A DNA stretch of 64,000 bases from Helicobacter pylori NCTC 11637 = CCUG 17874 = ATCC 43504 = JCM 12093. Lineage in GTDB: Bacteria > Campylobacterota > Campylobacteria > Campylobacterales > Helicobacteraceae. This document shows, in pieces, positions 27,566 through 36,583 of this stretch. The position numbers and the translations under genes are program-made. Positions within the stretch are counted from its first letter, which is position 1. Each line of letters starts with the position of its first letter. The stretch is from positions 620,001-684,000 of the forward strand of contig NZ_LS483488.1 of assembly GCF_900478295.1 (NCBI RefSeq), read 5' to 3'. A model generated the notes under the pieces. It had not been told where the DNA came from, ran no database searches, and worked only from the letters and a program-made list of their open reading frames with translations.

Positions 27566-29656
27566 TCAAAAGCCTATGTTGTAGCCCACATAAAAACTAA
27601 AGGCTCTTCTATACTTCGCTGTAACGCCTTCTGATTGGTAATAGGTGTGATAAAGCACCGGTATTTTAAGGCCAAATTCTATCCCTTGAGAAAAACGAGA
27701 TCTTTTTTGATGAGCGATTTTGGAAAAATTAGTCCTTATGCCTAAATCAAAAAGGAATTGGAAAGAAGTGTCCTTAGGCTTAAGATGGTTGCCATCCACT
27801 TGATCTAAAAAGTTCGTTTTCCAGGTTTGCCCTGCAAGTTGGATGCCGGCAAAAAAACCTATATCTATCGCTTCAGTCCCTCTTTTTCGGGTAAAAACAT
27901 TATAAAGAAAGTCTGTGCCTGCACCATAGCTAGAGAGGGTGGCTTTCACTAAAGAAGATCCTGTGCCAAATTGAGCGTAACCAAAATCATAAAAGCCATA
28001 ATACCTAAGCCCAAACATGCGCTTTTTGCCAAAGAATTGCTTATAGCCTATTTTCACGCCAAAGCCGTTCATGTTATTAGAATTAGAGTTATGCTCCAAA
28101 AAATTCCTAGCAAAGCCCATTTGATAGACTTGATTCACTTTAGTTTGCATTTCATCAATCACCCCACCAATCACTGCTTTAGAGCGATAAAGCCCATAAG
28201 CCATTAAAGTTTTTGCCGTGGGGGAATAGGGGTTGGCTAAGATCCTGTCTATTTGCGCGGGGGTGGGGGCGTTTGTGGCTTGCTCTAGTTGGTTCATGAT
28301 CACTTTTTGTTCTTGCTGGGCTTGTTGTGGGGTTAATTGTGGGGTTTGATGATTAGCACCATTCAATTGCCCCCCATAATTAGGCAAGAAATTCAAACCT
28401 TTATTGTTTAAATCCAAATAGGGGGCGACCCAATTGGTGATGAAATCCCCATACGATACGGTGTTATTGAGCAAGCTTTTCCCATAGTTGATCGCATCTT
28501 GCATCTGGCTATAGCTTGAAGTGCCTGTCAGTTTAGCGGCTTTATTGGCGAAATTTTGCATGCCTGAAAAAATCATGGAAGCGGTGATGCCATTAGCGAT
28601 GATGCTATCGGCTAAATAATAGACTGCCGAGCTGGGGTGGTAGGTGTATTGGCCATTGCCTGATCCAATTGTCGCTCCAGCGGGTAAGTTTTTTAAGGGC
28701 GCTTGCGTGGTGTTGCCGTTTTTGGTGTAATAACCTAGGCCGCTAAAGCTTTGGTAGCCTTGTTGGGAATCGCTACCATTAGGGGCTTTATTATAAGTGA
28801 AGCCAAATTGCTTTTCATTGGCTAAGCCCCCTAAAATCCCTGCTTGCATTAAAGCCTGGAAGATGTTTTGGGCGTTTTGAGCGATAGATTTAGCTTCATT
28901 GGTAGCGGTGCATTGGTTTTGAGTGTTGCAAATGGTTTGATTGTTGCTTGCTGTGGCTAAGCCGTCTTGTAAAAGGTGTTGCAAGACTTCAGGGCTAAAA
29001 TTCACGGAATTACCGCTATTAAAAGATTTATTCGTTAAGGTTTGGTTATACCAGAGCGTGGTTAAAGCGGTGGTAATATCGTTATTGAGAGCGTCCATGA
29101 CATTGGCTAGGCCTTCAGGTAAAGCAATAACGGTGCTTTGATTGCCAAATTTGACGTTAAAGACTTTGGCGTTAGAAAGATTTTCAGGGTTACGGATTAA
29201 AGTCTCGCCGATGAGTTGGGTGAGTTTGTTTAAATTATTGACTAGAGATTGCATATCAAAGGTGGCATTGACATTGCCTCTTGGGGGGTTGTTGCCTGTA
29301 TCGCCGTTAGTATTACTTGATCCGTTTTTATAGCCACCCGCATAGAGCAAACATCTTTTAGAAGGATCAGGGCAGAGCATTTGCATTAAAACCCTCGTTT
29401 GTTGGCCCATCGCTTCTAAATAATAGGCTAAAGGCACCGCCGCAGATTCTAGAGCGATAGCGTTTTGGCGGATGTAGGTGGATGCGGCTTGACTGGCGTT
29501 AAGCCCTGAGTTATCCACCCTTTGAACGGCTAGAGAAGTTTGATAACTCACCCCCATAAAAAACCCGTCATCTTCTGCCGCTAAGGGATTGAGAAAAAAT
29601 AAGGGGAGTAGGCTAGAATAGATAAGCCATTTTTTATTAAAAACAAAGTTTTGCAA
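27566..29656 (-). CDS. hopI: Outer membrane protein HopI
   Basis: Hop protein of 696 residues. The signal peptide ends at NPLAA, then EDDGFFMGVSYQTSLAVQRV. A middle domain with cysteine pairs (CPDPSKRC; CNTQNQC) precedes the Hop C-terminal beta-domain, which runs from NGFGVKIGYKQFFG to FYVGYNIGF. The same modular plan as HopQ and HopL shows that these three are paralogues; shared ends make them possible substrates for recombination. hopI and hopL are adjacent, same strand, and probably co-transcribed. Confidence 0.93.
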   Translation of the reverse strand: MQNFVFNKKWLIYSSLLPLFFLNPLAAEDDGFFMGVSYQTSLAVQRVDNSGLNASQAASTYIRQNAIALESAAVPLAYYLEAMGQQTRVLMQMLCPDPSKRCLLYAGGYKNGSSNTNGDTGNNPPRGNVNATFDMQSLVNNLNKLTQLIGETLIRNPENLSNAKVFNVKFGNQSTVIALPEGLANVMDALNNDITTALTTLWYNQTLTNKSFNSGNSVNFSPEVLQHLLQDGLATASNNQTICNTQNQCTATNEAKSIAQNAQNIFQALMQAGILGGLANEKQFGFTYNKAPNGSDSQQGYQSFSGLGYYTKNGNTTQAPLKNLPAGATIGSGNGQYTYHPSSAVYYLADSIIANGITASMIFSGMQNFANKAAKLTGTSSYSQMQDAINYGKSLLNNTVSYGDFITNWVAPYLDLNNKGLNFLPNYGGQLNGANHQTPQLTPQQAQQEQKVIMNQLEQATNAPTPAQIDRILANPYSPTAKTLMAYGLYRSKAVIGGVIDEMQTKVNQVYQMGFARNFLEHNSNSNNMNGFGVKIGYKQFFGKKRMFGLRYYGFYDFGYAQFGTGSSLVKATLSSYGAGTDFLYNVFTRKRGTEAIDIGFFAGIQLAGQTWKTNFLDQVDGNHLKPKDTSFQFLFDLGIRTNFSKIAHQKRSRFSQGIEFGLKIPVLYHTYYQSEGVTAKYRRAFSFYVGYNIGF

Positions 29657-29763
29657 GGGGTTATCCTTTTCTTTTTAAAAGATTTGAGCTATCCTAAATT
29701 TTATCTTATTTATCGCTTAAGTTTAATGGTTAGTCGCTTAATTGTTGATTAAAATGGGCTATT

Positions 29764-30825
29764 TTAGGTGCTCAAAATCGTTTCAATAATGGTTTTTGCG
29801 CCGTCTTTAGCGATTTTTTGCTGCAATTTGGTGCTGATGGTGGTTAGGTTTTTGTTGCCTTGATCGTCTTTTTGGTTGAGCTTTCTAATGACTTCAAAGA
29901 GTTTTTTAGGCAATAATTCATTTTGAGGCGCAACATAGCATAGGTTTTCTTTTTCAAATTCTAAGACATTGTAATACTGGTGGTTATTGCTCGCAAAAGG
30001 GTAGGGGATAAAAATCGTGGGTAAGCCATTGGCACACAATTCCCACACGCTACTCGCTCCGGCTCTGCTCACACACAAATCCGCTCTATGCATGACTTCT
30101 ATGATGTTGTTGTGGAAAGCGAACAATTCTACCTTGTCCAACAGCCCCAATTCCTGGTAAAAAAAACGCACTTGTTCATAAGAATTGGGGCCGCAAATGT
30201 GCGTGATCTTAATCCCTTGTTTGGTGAGTTTAGGAGCGTTTAATAAAGCGAATTCATTGATCGCTTTTGCCCCTTGCGAACCGCCTAAAAATAAAATGTG
30301 CTTGATTTCAGTGCGAGTCCTAGCAAAATCAAAAAAAGCGTTTTGCACAGGATAGGAGGTTAAAACATGATTTCCTTTATCTTTAAAGGCATAGCTTGAA
30401 AACACCGCTTTAGTTTTGGGGGAAAGATAGCGATTAAGAGAGCCTTTAATCGCATTTTGCTCATGGATATAAAGGGGTATTTTATTGAGCAAGCTTGCAA
30501 AACTCGCCGGCCCTGCGCTAAACCCTCCCACGCTAATGGTGTGCGTGATCTGGTGTTTTTTTAAGATTTCTTTAGCCTTAAATGCGGCTTTAGCTTGCAA
30601 GAATAAAGAATTTATTTTTTTAAAAAAGCTCTTATTGACCACGCCTTGCGTGTTGAAAAAATAGCGTTCGCTAAATAGGGGGCTATTTTCAAACCATTCT
30701 TTATCCTGCCCATAAGTGGAGCCTAGATAAATGGCCTCTACGCCTTGCTTTTCTAATTCTATGGCTAAGGCTTTAGCGATAGAGAGATGCCCCCCTGTGC
30801 CTCCCCCTGTAAGAGCGAATTTCAT
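29764..30825 (-). CDS. murG: UDP-GlcNAc:lipid I GlcNAc transferase MurG
   Basis: Final cytoplasmic-face step of lipid II synthesis for peptidoglycan. 353 residues. The N-terminal G-loop GGTGGHLSIAKALA, the second loop GGSQGAKAINEFAL and the UDP-GlcNAc site SRAGASSVWELCANGLPTIFIPYP are all present. It begins ten bases after the fliW stop, on the minus strand, so the two are likely co-transcribed. Confidence 0.96.
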   Translation of the reverse strand: MKFALTGGGTGGHLSIAKALAIELEKQGVEAIYLGSTYGQDKEWFENSPLFSERYFFNTQGVVNKSFFKKINSLFLQAKAAFKAKEILKKHQITHTISVGGFSAGPASFASLLNKIPLYIHEQNAIKGSLNRYLSPKTKAVFSSYAFKDKGNHVLTSYPVQNAFFDFARTRTEIKHILFLGGSQGAKAINEFALLNAPKLTKQGIKITHICGPNSYEQVRFFYQELGLLDKVELFAFHNNIIEVMHRADLCVSRAGASSVWELCANGLPTIFIPYPFASNNHQYYNVLEFEKENLCYVAPQNELLPKKLFEVIRKLNQKDDQGNKNLTTISTKLQQKIAKDGAKTIIETILST

Positions 30826-30835
30826 GCTAAAAACC

Positions 30836-31243
30836 TTACGCTCGTTCTCTTTCTTGAATCACAAAGCTTTTTAAAGGGTCTCTAAAGCCAAAATCCGGAT
30901 AATCCATCATAGAAAGCGCCACTTGAGCGCCAAAGCCATTTTTGGAATTAAACACTAAAGGGGCTAAGAAATTAACCATAGAATCTTCTAAATTTTTTTG
31001 CAACACGACCACGCAATACACCTCTACTTTGGAATGAGAATCTAATTCTAGCAGTAATTCTATGTATTTGGGTATCACAAAGCTGTATTCCCTCAAACAA
31101 TAAGGATTCACTAAAACCATATCCAACGCCATGGGGGAATTGGTTTGACCAATTAATCGGCTGAATAAGGAATCAATTTTTTCCAAACGCACTTCACTAA
31201 TATGCTCAAATCCTAAAATAGGGGCTTTTAAAAAGTAATTCAC
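30836..31243 (-). CDS. fliW: Flagellar assembly factor FliW
   Basis: 135-residue protein of the FliW family. It binds flagellin and, in other bacteria, the translational regulator CsrA, so that CsrA repression of flagellin follows flagellin secretion. Family features seen are LGFEHISEVRLEKID near the N-terminus, MALDMVLVNPYCLREYSFVIP in the middle, and NFLAPLVFN followed by a Gln near residue 110. H. pylori has two FliW paralogues; this one corresponds to fliW1. Placement next to murG is conserved in the species and gives no functional hint. Confidence 0.85.
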   Translation of the reverse strand: MNYFLKAPILGFEHISEVRLEKIDSLFSRLIGQTNSPMALDMVLVNPYCLREYSFVIPKYIELLLELDSHSKVEVYCVVVLQKNLEDSMVNFLAPLVFNSKNGFGAQVALSMMDYPDFGFRDPLKSFVIQERERA

Positions 31244-31276
31244 TGGACTATCCTTTTTAATTTAAATGCTTTGTTG

Positions 31277-31282
31277 TATAAT
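31277..31282 (+). promoter_or_regulatory. -10 element of valS
   Basis: TATAAT in the context TTGTTGTATAAT, the same 12-base string found in front of rpsP at 35385-35396. It is about 100 bases upstream of the valS ATG, in the divergent valS/fliW region. Confidence 0.6.
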
Positions 31283-31323
31283 TCTGAAAAAATACGCAAC
31301 AATTAAAAGCGTAAAAGCAAAAG

Positions 31324-31357
31324 GCGTTCCAAAATCCAACCATTTTTTAAGGAACGC
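31324..31357 (+). promoter_or_regulatory. Hairpin in the valS leader
   Basis: GCGTTCC (31324-31330) and GGAACGC (31351-31357) are perfect complements around a 20-base loop that itself begins AAAA and ends in T-rich sequence. The structure ends 23 bases before the valS ATG, inside the predicted transcript. There is no T-box consensus. Confidence 0.4.
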
Positions 31358-31380
31358 TCTATTTTAGGATAATAATAATA

Positions 31381-33999
31381 ATGAAACAAGAACCCACCAC
31401 CTACCAACCAGAAGAGATAGAAAAAAAGATTTATGAAATTTGCTCTCATAGGGGGTATTTTGAAATCAATGGCAATGAAAAAATTCAAGAAAAAAACAAA
31501 CGATTTTGCTTGATGATGCCCCCTCCTAATGTGACCGGTATCTTACACATAGGGCATGCCCTAACTTTAAGCTTGCAAGATATTTTAGCGCGTTATAAGC
31601 GCATGGACGGGTATAAGACTTTGTATCAGCCTGGGTTGGATCACGCTGGCATTGCGACGCAAAATGTCGTGGAAAAGCAGCTTTTAAGTCAAGGGATTAA
31701 AAAAGAAGATTTAGGGCGTGAAGAGTTCGTTCAAAAAGTGTGGGAATGGAAAGAAAAGAGCGGAGGAGCGATTTTAGAGCAAATGAAGCGTTTAGGCGTG
31801 AGCGCGGCTTTTTCTAGGACTCGTTTCACGATGGATAAGGGCTTGCAAAGAGCGGTTAAATTGGCGTTTTTGAAATGGTATGAAAAAGGTCTCATTATTC
31901 AAGATAATTACATGGTGAATTGGTGCACTAAAGACGGGGCGTTGAGCGATATTGAAGTGGAGTATGAAGAGCGTAAGGGGGCGTTGTATTATATTAGATA
32001 TTATTTAGAAAATCAAAAAGATTATTTAGTGGTGGCCACCACACGCCCTGAAACTTTGTTTGGCGATAGTGCGCTTATGGTCAATCCTAACGATGAGAGA
32101 TACAGGCATTTAGTGGGGCAAAAAGTGATCCTGCCTTTAATCCATCGCGCAATCCCTATTATCGCTGATGCGCATGTAGAAATGGAGTTTGGCACAGGGT
32201 GTGTGAAGGTTACCCCTGGGCATGATTTTAACGATTATGAAGTGGGCAAACGCCACCATTTGGAGGCGATTAAAATCTTTGATGAAAAGGGGATTTTAAA
32301 CGCGCATTGCGGGGAATTTGAGAACTTGGAGCGATTAGAAGCCAGAGATAAGGTCGTAGAAAAATTAAAAGAAAACGCCTTATTGGAAAAGATAGAAGAG
32401 CATGTGCATCAAGTGGGGCATTGTTATCGTTGTCATAATGTGGTAGAGCCTTATGTGTCTAAGCAATGGTTTGTCAAGCCTGAAATCGCTCAAAGTTCTA
32501 TTGAAAAAATCCAACAAGGTTTGGCGCGATTCTACCCTTCTAATTGGATCAATAATTATAACGCTTGGATGAGGGAATTACGCCCTTGGTGTATCAGCAG
32601 GCAATTGTTTTGGGGGCATCAAATACCGGTATTCACTTGCGAGAATAACCACCAGTTCGTAAGCCTAGATGCTCCCTTAAATTGCCCTACTTGCAAGAGC
32701 GAAAAATTAGAGCAAGATAAAGATGTGCTAGACACATGGTTTAGTTCAGGGCTATGGGCGTTCTCTACTCTGGGGTGGGGGCAAGAAAAAAGCGGTTTGT
32801 TTAATGAAAACGATTTGAAAGATTTCTACCCTAACACCACGCTCATTACCGGGTTTGACATCCTCTTTTTTTGGGTGGCTAGGATGCTCTTTTGCAGCGA
32901 ATCGCTTTTAGGCGAATTGCCTTTTAAAGACATTTACTTGCACGCCTTAGTGAGAGATGAAAAGGGCGAAAAAATGAGCAAATCTAAAGGTAATGTGATC
33001 GATCCTTTAGAGATGATAGAAAAATACGGCGCGGATAGCTTGCGTTTCACTTTAGCCAATTTGTGCGCTACGGGCAGAGACATCAAGCTTTCTACTACGC
33101 ATTTAGAAAATAACAAGAATTTCGCCAACAAGATTTTCAATGCGGTGAGTTACTTGAAACTCAAACAAGAAGCTTTCAAAGACAGGGAGCGTTTGAACGA
33201 ATACCAAACGGCTTTGGGGCGTTATGCGAAATCGCACTTGAATCTTGTTACTAAAGAGGTTCGTAACGCTTTAGACAATTATCGTTTTAATGACGCCACG
33301 ACTTTGTTATACCGCTTTTTGTGGGGGGAATTTTGCGATTGGTTCATTGAATTTTCTAAAGTGGAAAATGAAGCGATAGACGAGTTAGGGAGCGTGTTAA
33401 AAGAGGCCTTAAAACTCCTGCACCCTTTCATGCCCTTTATCAGCGAGTCTTTATACCACAAGCTCAGTAACACGGAACTAGAAAACACTCATTCTATCAT
33501 GGTCATGCCTTACCCTAAAGATTTAGCACAAGATGAAAAATTAGAGCATGAATTTGAAGTGATTAAAGATTGCATTGTGTCTTTAAGGCGTTTAAAAATC
33601 ATGCTAGAAACCCCACCGATTGTTTTAAAAGAAGCGAGCGTGGGATTAAGGGAAGCCATAGAAAACACAGAGCGTTTGCAAACTTACGCCCAAAAATTAG
33701 CGAGGTTAGAAAAAGTCAGCGTGATTAGTTCTAAGCCTTTAAAGAGCGTGAGCGATGTGGGGGAATTTTGCCAGACTTATGCAAATTTAGAAAATCTTGA
33801 TTTAAGCCCGCTTGTTGTGCGTTTGAAAAAGCAGTTGGAAAAATTGGAAAAAGAAAAATTAAAACTCAATTTGCACAATGAAAATTTTGTCAAAAACGCG
33901 CCTAAAAGCGTGCTAGAAAAAGCCAAAGAGAGTTTAAAAACGCTTTTAGAAAAAGAAAGTAAAATTAAACAAGAATTGGACTTGTTAGAACAACCATAA
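31381..33999 (+). CDS. valS: Valyl-tRNA synthetase
   Basis: Class I synthetase charging tRNA-Val; 872 residues. The HIGH motif is seen in PPPNVTGILHIGHAL (about residues 43-57) and the KMSKS loop in GEKMSKSKGNVIDP (about residue 529). Between them is the editing domain (TTRPETLFGD). Zinc-type clusters CYRCHN and CPTCKSEK are present. The C-terminus ends in the coiled-coil arm (KLEKEKLKLNLHNENFVKNAP) that binds the tRNA corner. ATG at the end of an AATAATAATAATG run; no strong ribosome binding site. Confidence 0.97.
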   Translation: MKQEPTTYQPEEIEKKIYEICSHRGYFEINGNEKIQEKNKRFCLMMPPPNVTGILHIGHALTLSLQDILARYKRMDGYKTLYQPGLDHAGIATQNVVEKQLLSQGIKKEDLGREEFVQKVWEWKEKSGGAILEQMKRLGVSAAFSRTRFTMDKGLQRAVKLAFLKWYEKGLIIQDNYMVNWCTKDGALSDIEVEYEERKGALYYIRYYLENQKDYLVVATTRPETLFGDSALMVNPNDERYRHLVGQKVILPLIHRAIPIIADAHVEMEFGTGCVKVTPGHDFNDYEVGKRHHLEAIKIFDEKGILNAHCGEFENLERLEARDKVVEKLKENALLEKIEEHVHQVGHCYRCHNVVEPYVSKQWFVKPEIAQSSIEKIQQGLARFYPSNWINNYNAWMRELRPWCISRQLFWGHQIPVFTCENNHQFVSLDAPLNCPTCKSEKLEQDKDVLDTWFSSGLWAFSTLGWGQEKSGLFNENDLKDFYPNTTLITGFDILFFWVARMLFCSESLLGELPFKDIYLHALVRDEKGEKMSKSKGNVIDPLEMIEKYGADSLRFTLANLCATGRDIKLSTTHLENNKNFANKIFNAVSYLKLKQEAFKDRERLNEYQTALGRYAKSHLNLVTKEVRNALDNYRFNDATTLLYRFLWGEFCDWFIEFSKVENEAIDELGSVLKEALKLLHPFMPFISESLYHKLSNTELENTHSIMVMPYPKDLAQDEKLEHEFEVIKDCIVSLRRLKIMLETPPIVLKEASVGLREAIENTERLQTYAQKLARLEKVSVISSKPLKSVSDVGEFCQTYANLENLDLSPLVVRLKKQLEKLEKEKLKLNLHNENFVKNAPKSVLEKAKESLKTLLEKESKIKQELDLLEQP

Positions 34000-34013
34000 T
34001 AAAAGGATAGAAA

Positions 34014-35360
34014 ATGTTTCAAGCGTTAAGCGATGGGTTTAAAAACGCGCTCAATAAAATCCGCTTTCAAGATGATGAAAAAGCGCTAGACAGAGCGTTA
34101 GATGAATTGAAAAAAACGCTTTTAAAAAACGATGTGCATCATAAAGTGGCTAGAGAATTGCTCAAAAAAGTGGAAAGCCAGACTAAACTTAGTGGCATTG
34201 GTAAGCAGCAATTTTTAGACGCTTTAGAAAAGAGTTTGTTAGAAATTTTAAACGCTAAAGGGAGCAGTGGTTTTACTTTCGCTCAAACGCCCCCCACCGT
34301 GGTTTTAATGGCCGGTTTGCAAGGGAGCGGTAAGACAACCACAACCGCTAAACTCGCTCATTATTTAAAAACCAAAAATAAAAAAGTGCTTTTATGCGCA
34401 TGCGATTTGCAACGCCTAGCGGCAGTGGAGCAATTAAAGGTTTTGGGCGAACAGGTGGGCGTGGAAGTTTTTTATGAAGAAAATAAAAGCGTGAAAGAAA
34501 TCGCTAGCAACGCTTTAAAAAGGGCTAAAGAAGCGCAATTTGATGTTTTGCTCGTGGATAGCGCGGGGCGTTTAGCCATCGATAAAGAGCTTATGCAAGA
34601 ATTAAAAGAAGTCAAAGAAGTCTTAAACCCCCATGAAGTGCTGTATGTTGCAGACGCCTTGAGCGGGCAAGATGGGGTCAAAAGCGCGAACACCTTTAAT
34701 GAAGAAATAGGCGTGAGTGGGGTGGTGTTAAGCAAATTTGATAGCGATTCTAAAGGGGGTATCGCCTTAGGCATCGCTTACCAATTAGGCTTACCCTTGC
34801 GTTTTATTGGGAGCGGGGAAAAAATCCCTGATTTAGATGTGTTTGTGCCTGAAAGAATCGTGGGGCGTTTGATGGGGGCTGGAGATATTGTCTCGCTCGC
34901 TGAAAAAACCGCTAGCGTTTTAAACCCTAATGAAGCCAAAGATTTGAGCAAAAAACTCAAAAAAGGGCAATTCACTTTCAATGATTTTTTAAACCAGATT
35001 GAAAAAGTGAAAAAATTAGGCTCTATGAGTTCTCTAATCTCTATGATTCCAGGTTTAGGGAATATGGCAAACGCGCTAAAAGACACGGATTTAGAAAGCT
35101 CTTTAGAAGTGAAAAAAATCAAGGCCATGGTCAATTCCATGACCAAAAAAGAGCAAGAAAACCCCGAGATTTTAAACGGCAGCCGAAGAAAAAGGATCGC
35201 TTTAGGGAGTGGCTTAGAAGTGTCTGAAATCAACCGCATCATCAAACGCTTTGATCAAGCGAGCAAAATGGCGAAACGCTTAACGAATAAAAAGGGCATT
35301 AGCGATTTGATGAATCTAATGAGTCAGGCTAAAAATCAAACACCCCCTAAAATGCGCTAA
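34014..35360 (+). CDS. ffh: Signal recognition particle GTPase Ffh
   Basis: Protein subunit of the SRP, directing nascent membrane proteins to FtsY. 448 residues: an N domain, the G domain with P-loop GLQGSGKTTTTAKLA (near residue 101), ACDLQRLAAVEQL, DSAGRLAID and SKFDSDSKGG, and a Met-rich M domain (from GSMSSLISMIPGLGNM) that binds SRP RNA and signal peptides. It starts 15 bases after valS and is followed by rpsP with its own promoter. Confidence 0.97.
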   Translation: MFQALSDGFKNALNKIRFQDDEKALDRALDELKKTLLKNDVHHKVARELLKKVESQTKLSGIGKQQFLDALEKSLLEILNAKGSSGFTFAQTPPTVVLMAGLQGSGKTTTTAKLAHYLKTKNKKVLLCACDLQRLAAVEQLKVLGEQVGVEVFYEENKSVKEIASNALKRAKEAQFDVLLVDSAGRLAIDKELMQELKEVKEVLNPHEVLYVADALSGQDGVKSANTFNEEIGVSGVVLSKFDSDSKGGIALGIAYQLGLPLRFIGSGEKIPDLDVFVPERIVGRLMGAGDIVSLAEKTASVLNPNEAKDLSKKLKKGQFTFNDFLNQIEKVKKLGSMSSLISMIPGLGNMANALKDTDLESSLEVKKIKAMVNSMTKKEQENPEILNGSRRKRIALGSGLEVSEINRIIKRFDQASKMAKRLTNKKGISDLMNLMSQAKNQTPPKMR

Positions 35361-35390
35361 CTTTTAAGCATGTTTTAGGCGCTTTTGTTG

Positions 35391-35396
35391 TATAAT
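35391..35396 (+). promoter_or_regulatory. -10 element of the rpsP operon
   Basis: Perfect TATAAT preceded by TTGTTG, 38 bases upstream of rpsP, between the ffh stop and the rpsP ATG. Confidence 0.65.
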
Positions 35397-35433
35397 CCCA
35401 AATTTAATACGAATATTTTAGGAGATTTTTGTA

Positions 35434-35664
35434 ATGACAGTCATTAGACTCACGCGCATTGGGAGAAAGAAAAAGCCTTTTTACAGAGTGGTGGTAACCG
35501 ATTCTAGGAAAAGAAGGGATGGAGGTTGGATTGAATCCATTGGGTATTACAACCCTTTAAGCGAGCCTAAAGATATTAAAATTGATAAGGAGCGCTTGAA
35601 TTACTGGAAAGGCGTGGGGGCTAAAATGAGCGAGAGGGTAGAAAAACTTTCTCAAAAAGCCTAA
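35434..35664 (+). CDS. rpsP: 30S ribosomal protein S16
   Basis: 76-residue S16 with the family start [33 protein letters not shown] pattern and the IGYYNPL motif. First gene of rpsP-khpA-rimM-trmD-rplS, the usual order in many bacteria. AGGAG lies upstream of the ATG. Confidence 0.98.
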   Translation: MTVIRLTRIGRKKKPFYRVVVTDSRKRRDGGWIESIGYYNPLSEPKDIKIDKERLNYWKGVGAKMSERVEKLSQKA

Positions 35665-35680
35665 GGTTTTGTGAGGTTAA

Positions 35681-36028
35681 ATGTGCGAATTAGATCCTTT
35701 GAACACGCCTTTTTCTCAAGCTGAGTGTAAGGACCGTTCGTATTGCGTGGCAACTTTTTTAGAAAAATATTTAAAAAAGGTTGTGTCTTTTCCGCAAGCT
35801 TTGAGCGTAGAGCACACGCTTTTAGAAGATAAAGTCAAACAAATCACTATTTATACCCACCCATCAGACATGGGGCATGTGATCGGTAAAGAGGGCAAAA
35901 TGGTGAGCGCGATTAAGGCGTTTGTTTCTGGTGTGAAAGCCAAAGACGGGTTTTCTTATAAAATCGTTGTTTTTGCTAGTAAAAACGGCGATAAAAGTCC
36001 CCATGTTTTAGGCGATCAGACGCCTTGA
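35681..36028 (+). CDS. khpA: KH-domain RNA-binding protein KhpA
   Basis: 115 residues with a single KH domain. The GxxG loop is GKEG in HVIGKEGKMVSAIKAFV, around residue 68. KhpA proteins bind many RNAs and usually sit in this operon between rpsP and rimM. Residues 1-45 form an extended N-terminus compared with the 75- to 80-residue Gram-positive KhpA. GAGG precedes the ATG. It abuts rimM with no gap. Confidence 0.9.
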   Translation: MCELDPLNTPFSQAECKDRSYCVATFLEKYLKKVVSFPQALSVEHTLLEDKVKQITIYTHPSDMGHVIGKEGKMVSAIKAFVSGVKAKDGFSYKIVVFASKNGDKSPHVLGDQTP

Positions 36029-36583
36029 ATGGTTTCTATGCTTTTAGTGGGTAGAATTGGTAAAAGCGTGGGGCTTAATGGGGGGTTAAAGCTTCATTTA
36101 GAGAGCGATTTTCCGGAGTGTTTAAAAAAAGGCGTTAAGGTGAGTGCCGCTCCCTTGAACGCTTTCTCTTTTGCTTCTTCTTTTAAAGAATATATAATCC
36201 ATTCTTATGAACATGCCAAAAACCTGTTGTTTTTAGAAACGATCCAAACGCCTGAAAAGGCTAAAGAGCTGACTAATTTAGGGCTTTTTATGAGCGAAGC
36301 AGAGAGCAAAAAACTCTGTGTTTTAAAAGAGGGGGAGTTTTTTTATTGCGATTTAGTAGGGCTTAGCGTGGTGGAAGAAAACGAGATTCTAGGAAAAGTC
36401 ATAGAAATCCAAAGGATTTCTCAAACAGATTATTTTCTGGTTGAAACCACGAGAAGTTTGGTTGAAAAAGGTTTGGCTAAGATTTTTTTAATCCCTTATA
36501 GGGATTTTTATGTCAAAGAAATCCTTTTGCAAGACAAAAAAATAACCACCCATAACGCTAAAACGCTTTTAGAGAATAGTTGA
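36029..36583 (+). CDS. rimM: 16S rRNA processing protein RimM
   Basis: Assembly factor for the 30S head that binds S19 and acts in 16S maturation. 184 residues: the N-terminal RimM fold with LVGRIGKSVGLNGGLKLH, and the C-terminal PRC barrel containing YCDLVGLSVV and LIPYRDFYVKEI. The start codon follows the khpA stop directly. A Met at codon 4 is an alternative start. Note that RimM, YbeY and a 16S gene all lie within this window. Confidence 0.94.
   Translation: MVSMLLVGRIGKSVGLNGGLKLHLESDFPECLKKGVKVSAAPLNAFSFASSFKEYIIHSYEHAKNLLFLETIQTPEKAKELTNLGLFMSEAESKKLCVLKEGEFFYCDLVGLSVVEENEILGKVIEIQRISQTDYFLVETTRSLVEKGLAKIFLIPYRDFYVKEILLQDKKITTHNAKTLLENS

Noticed and set aside
31244..31380. T-box riboswitch in front of valS
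   Set aside because: The leader is short, has one hairpin only, and lacks the T-box sequence; T-boxes are not known in this group.
34778..35245. 155-codon minus-strand frame opposite ffh
   Set aside because: Shadow of the ffh reading frame, with no start signal or family resemblance.
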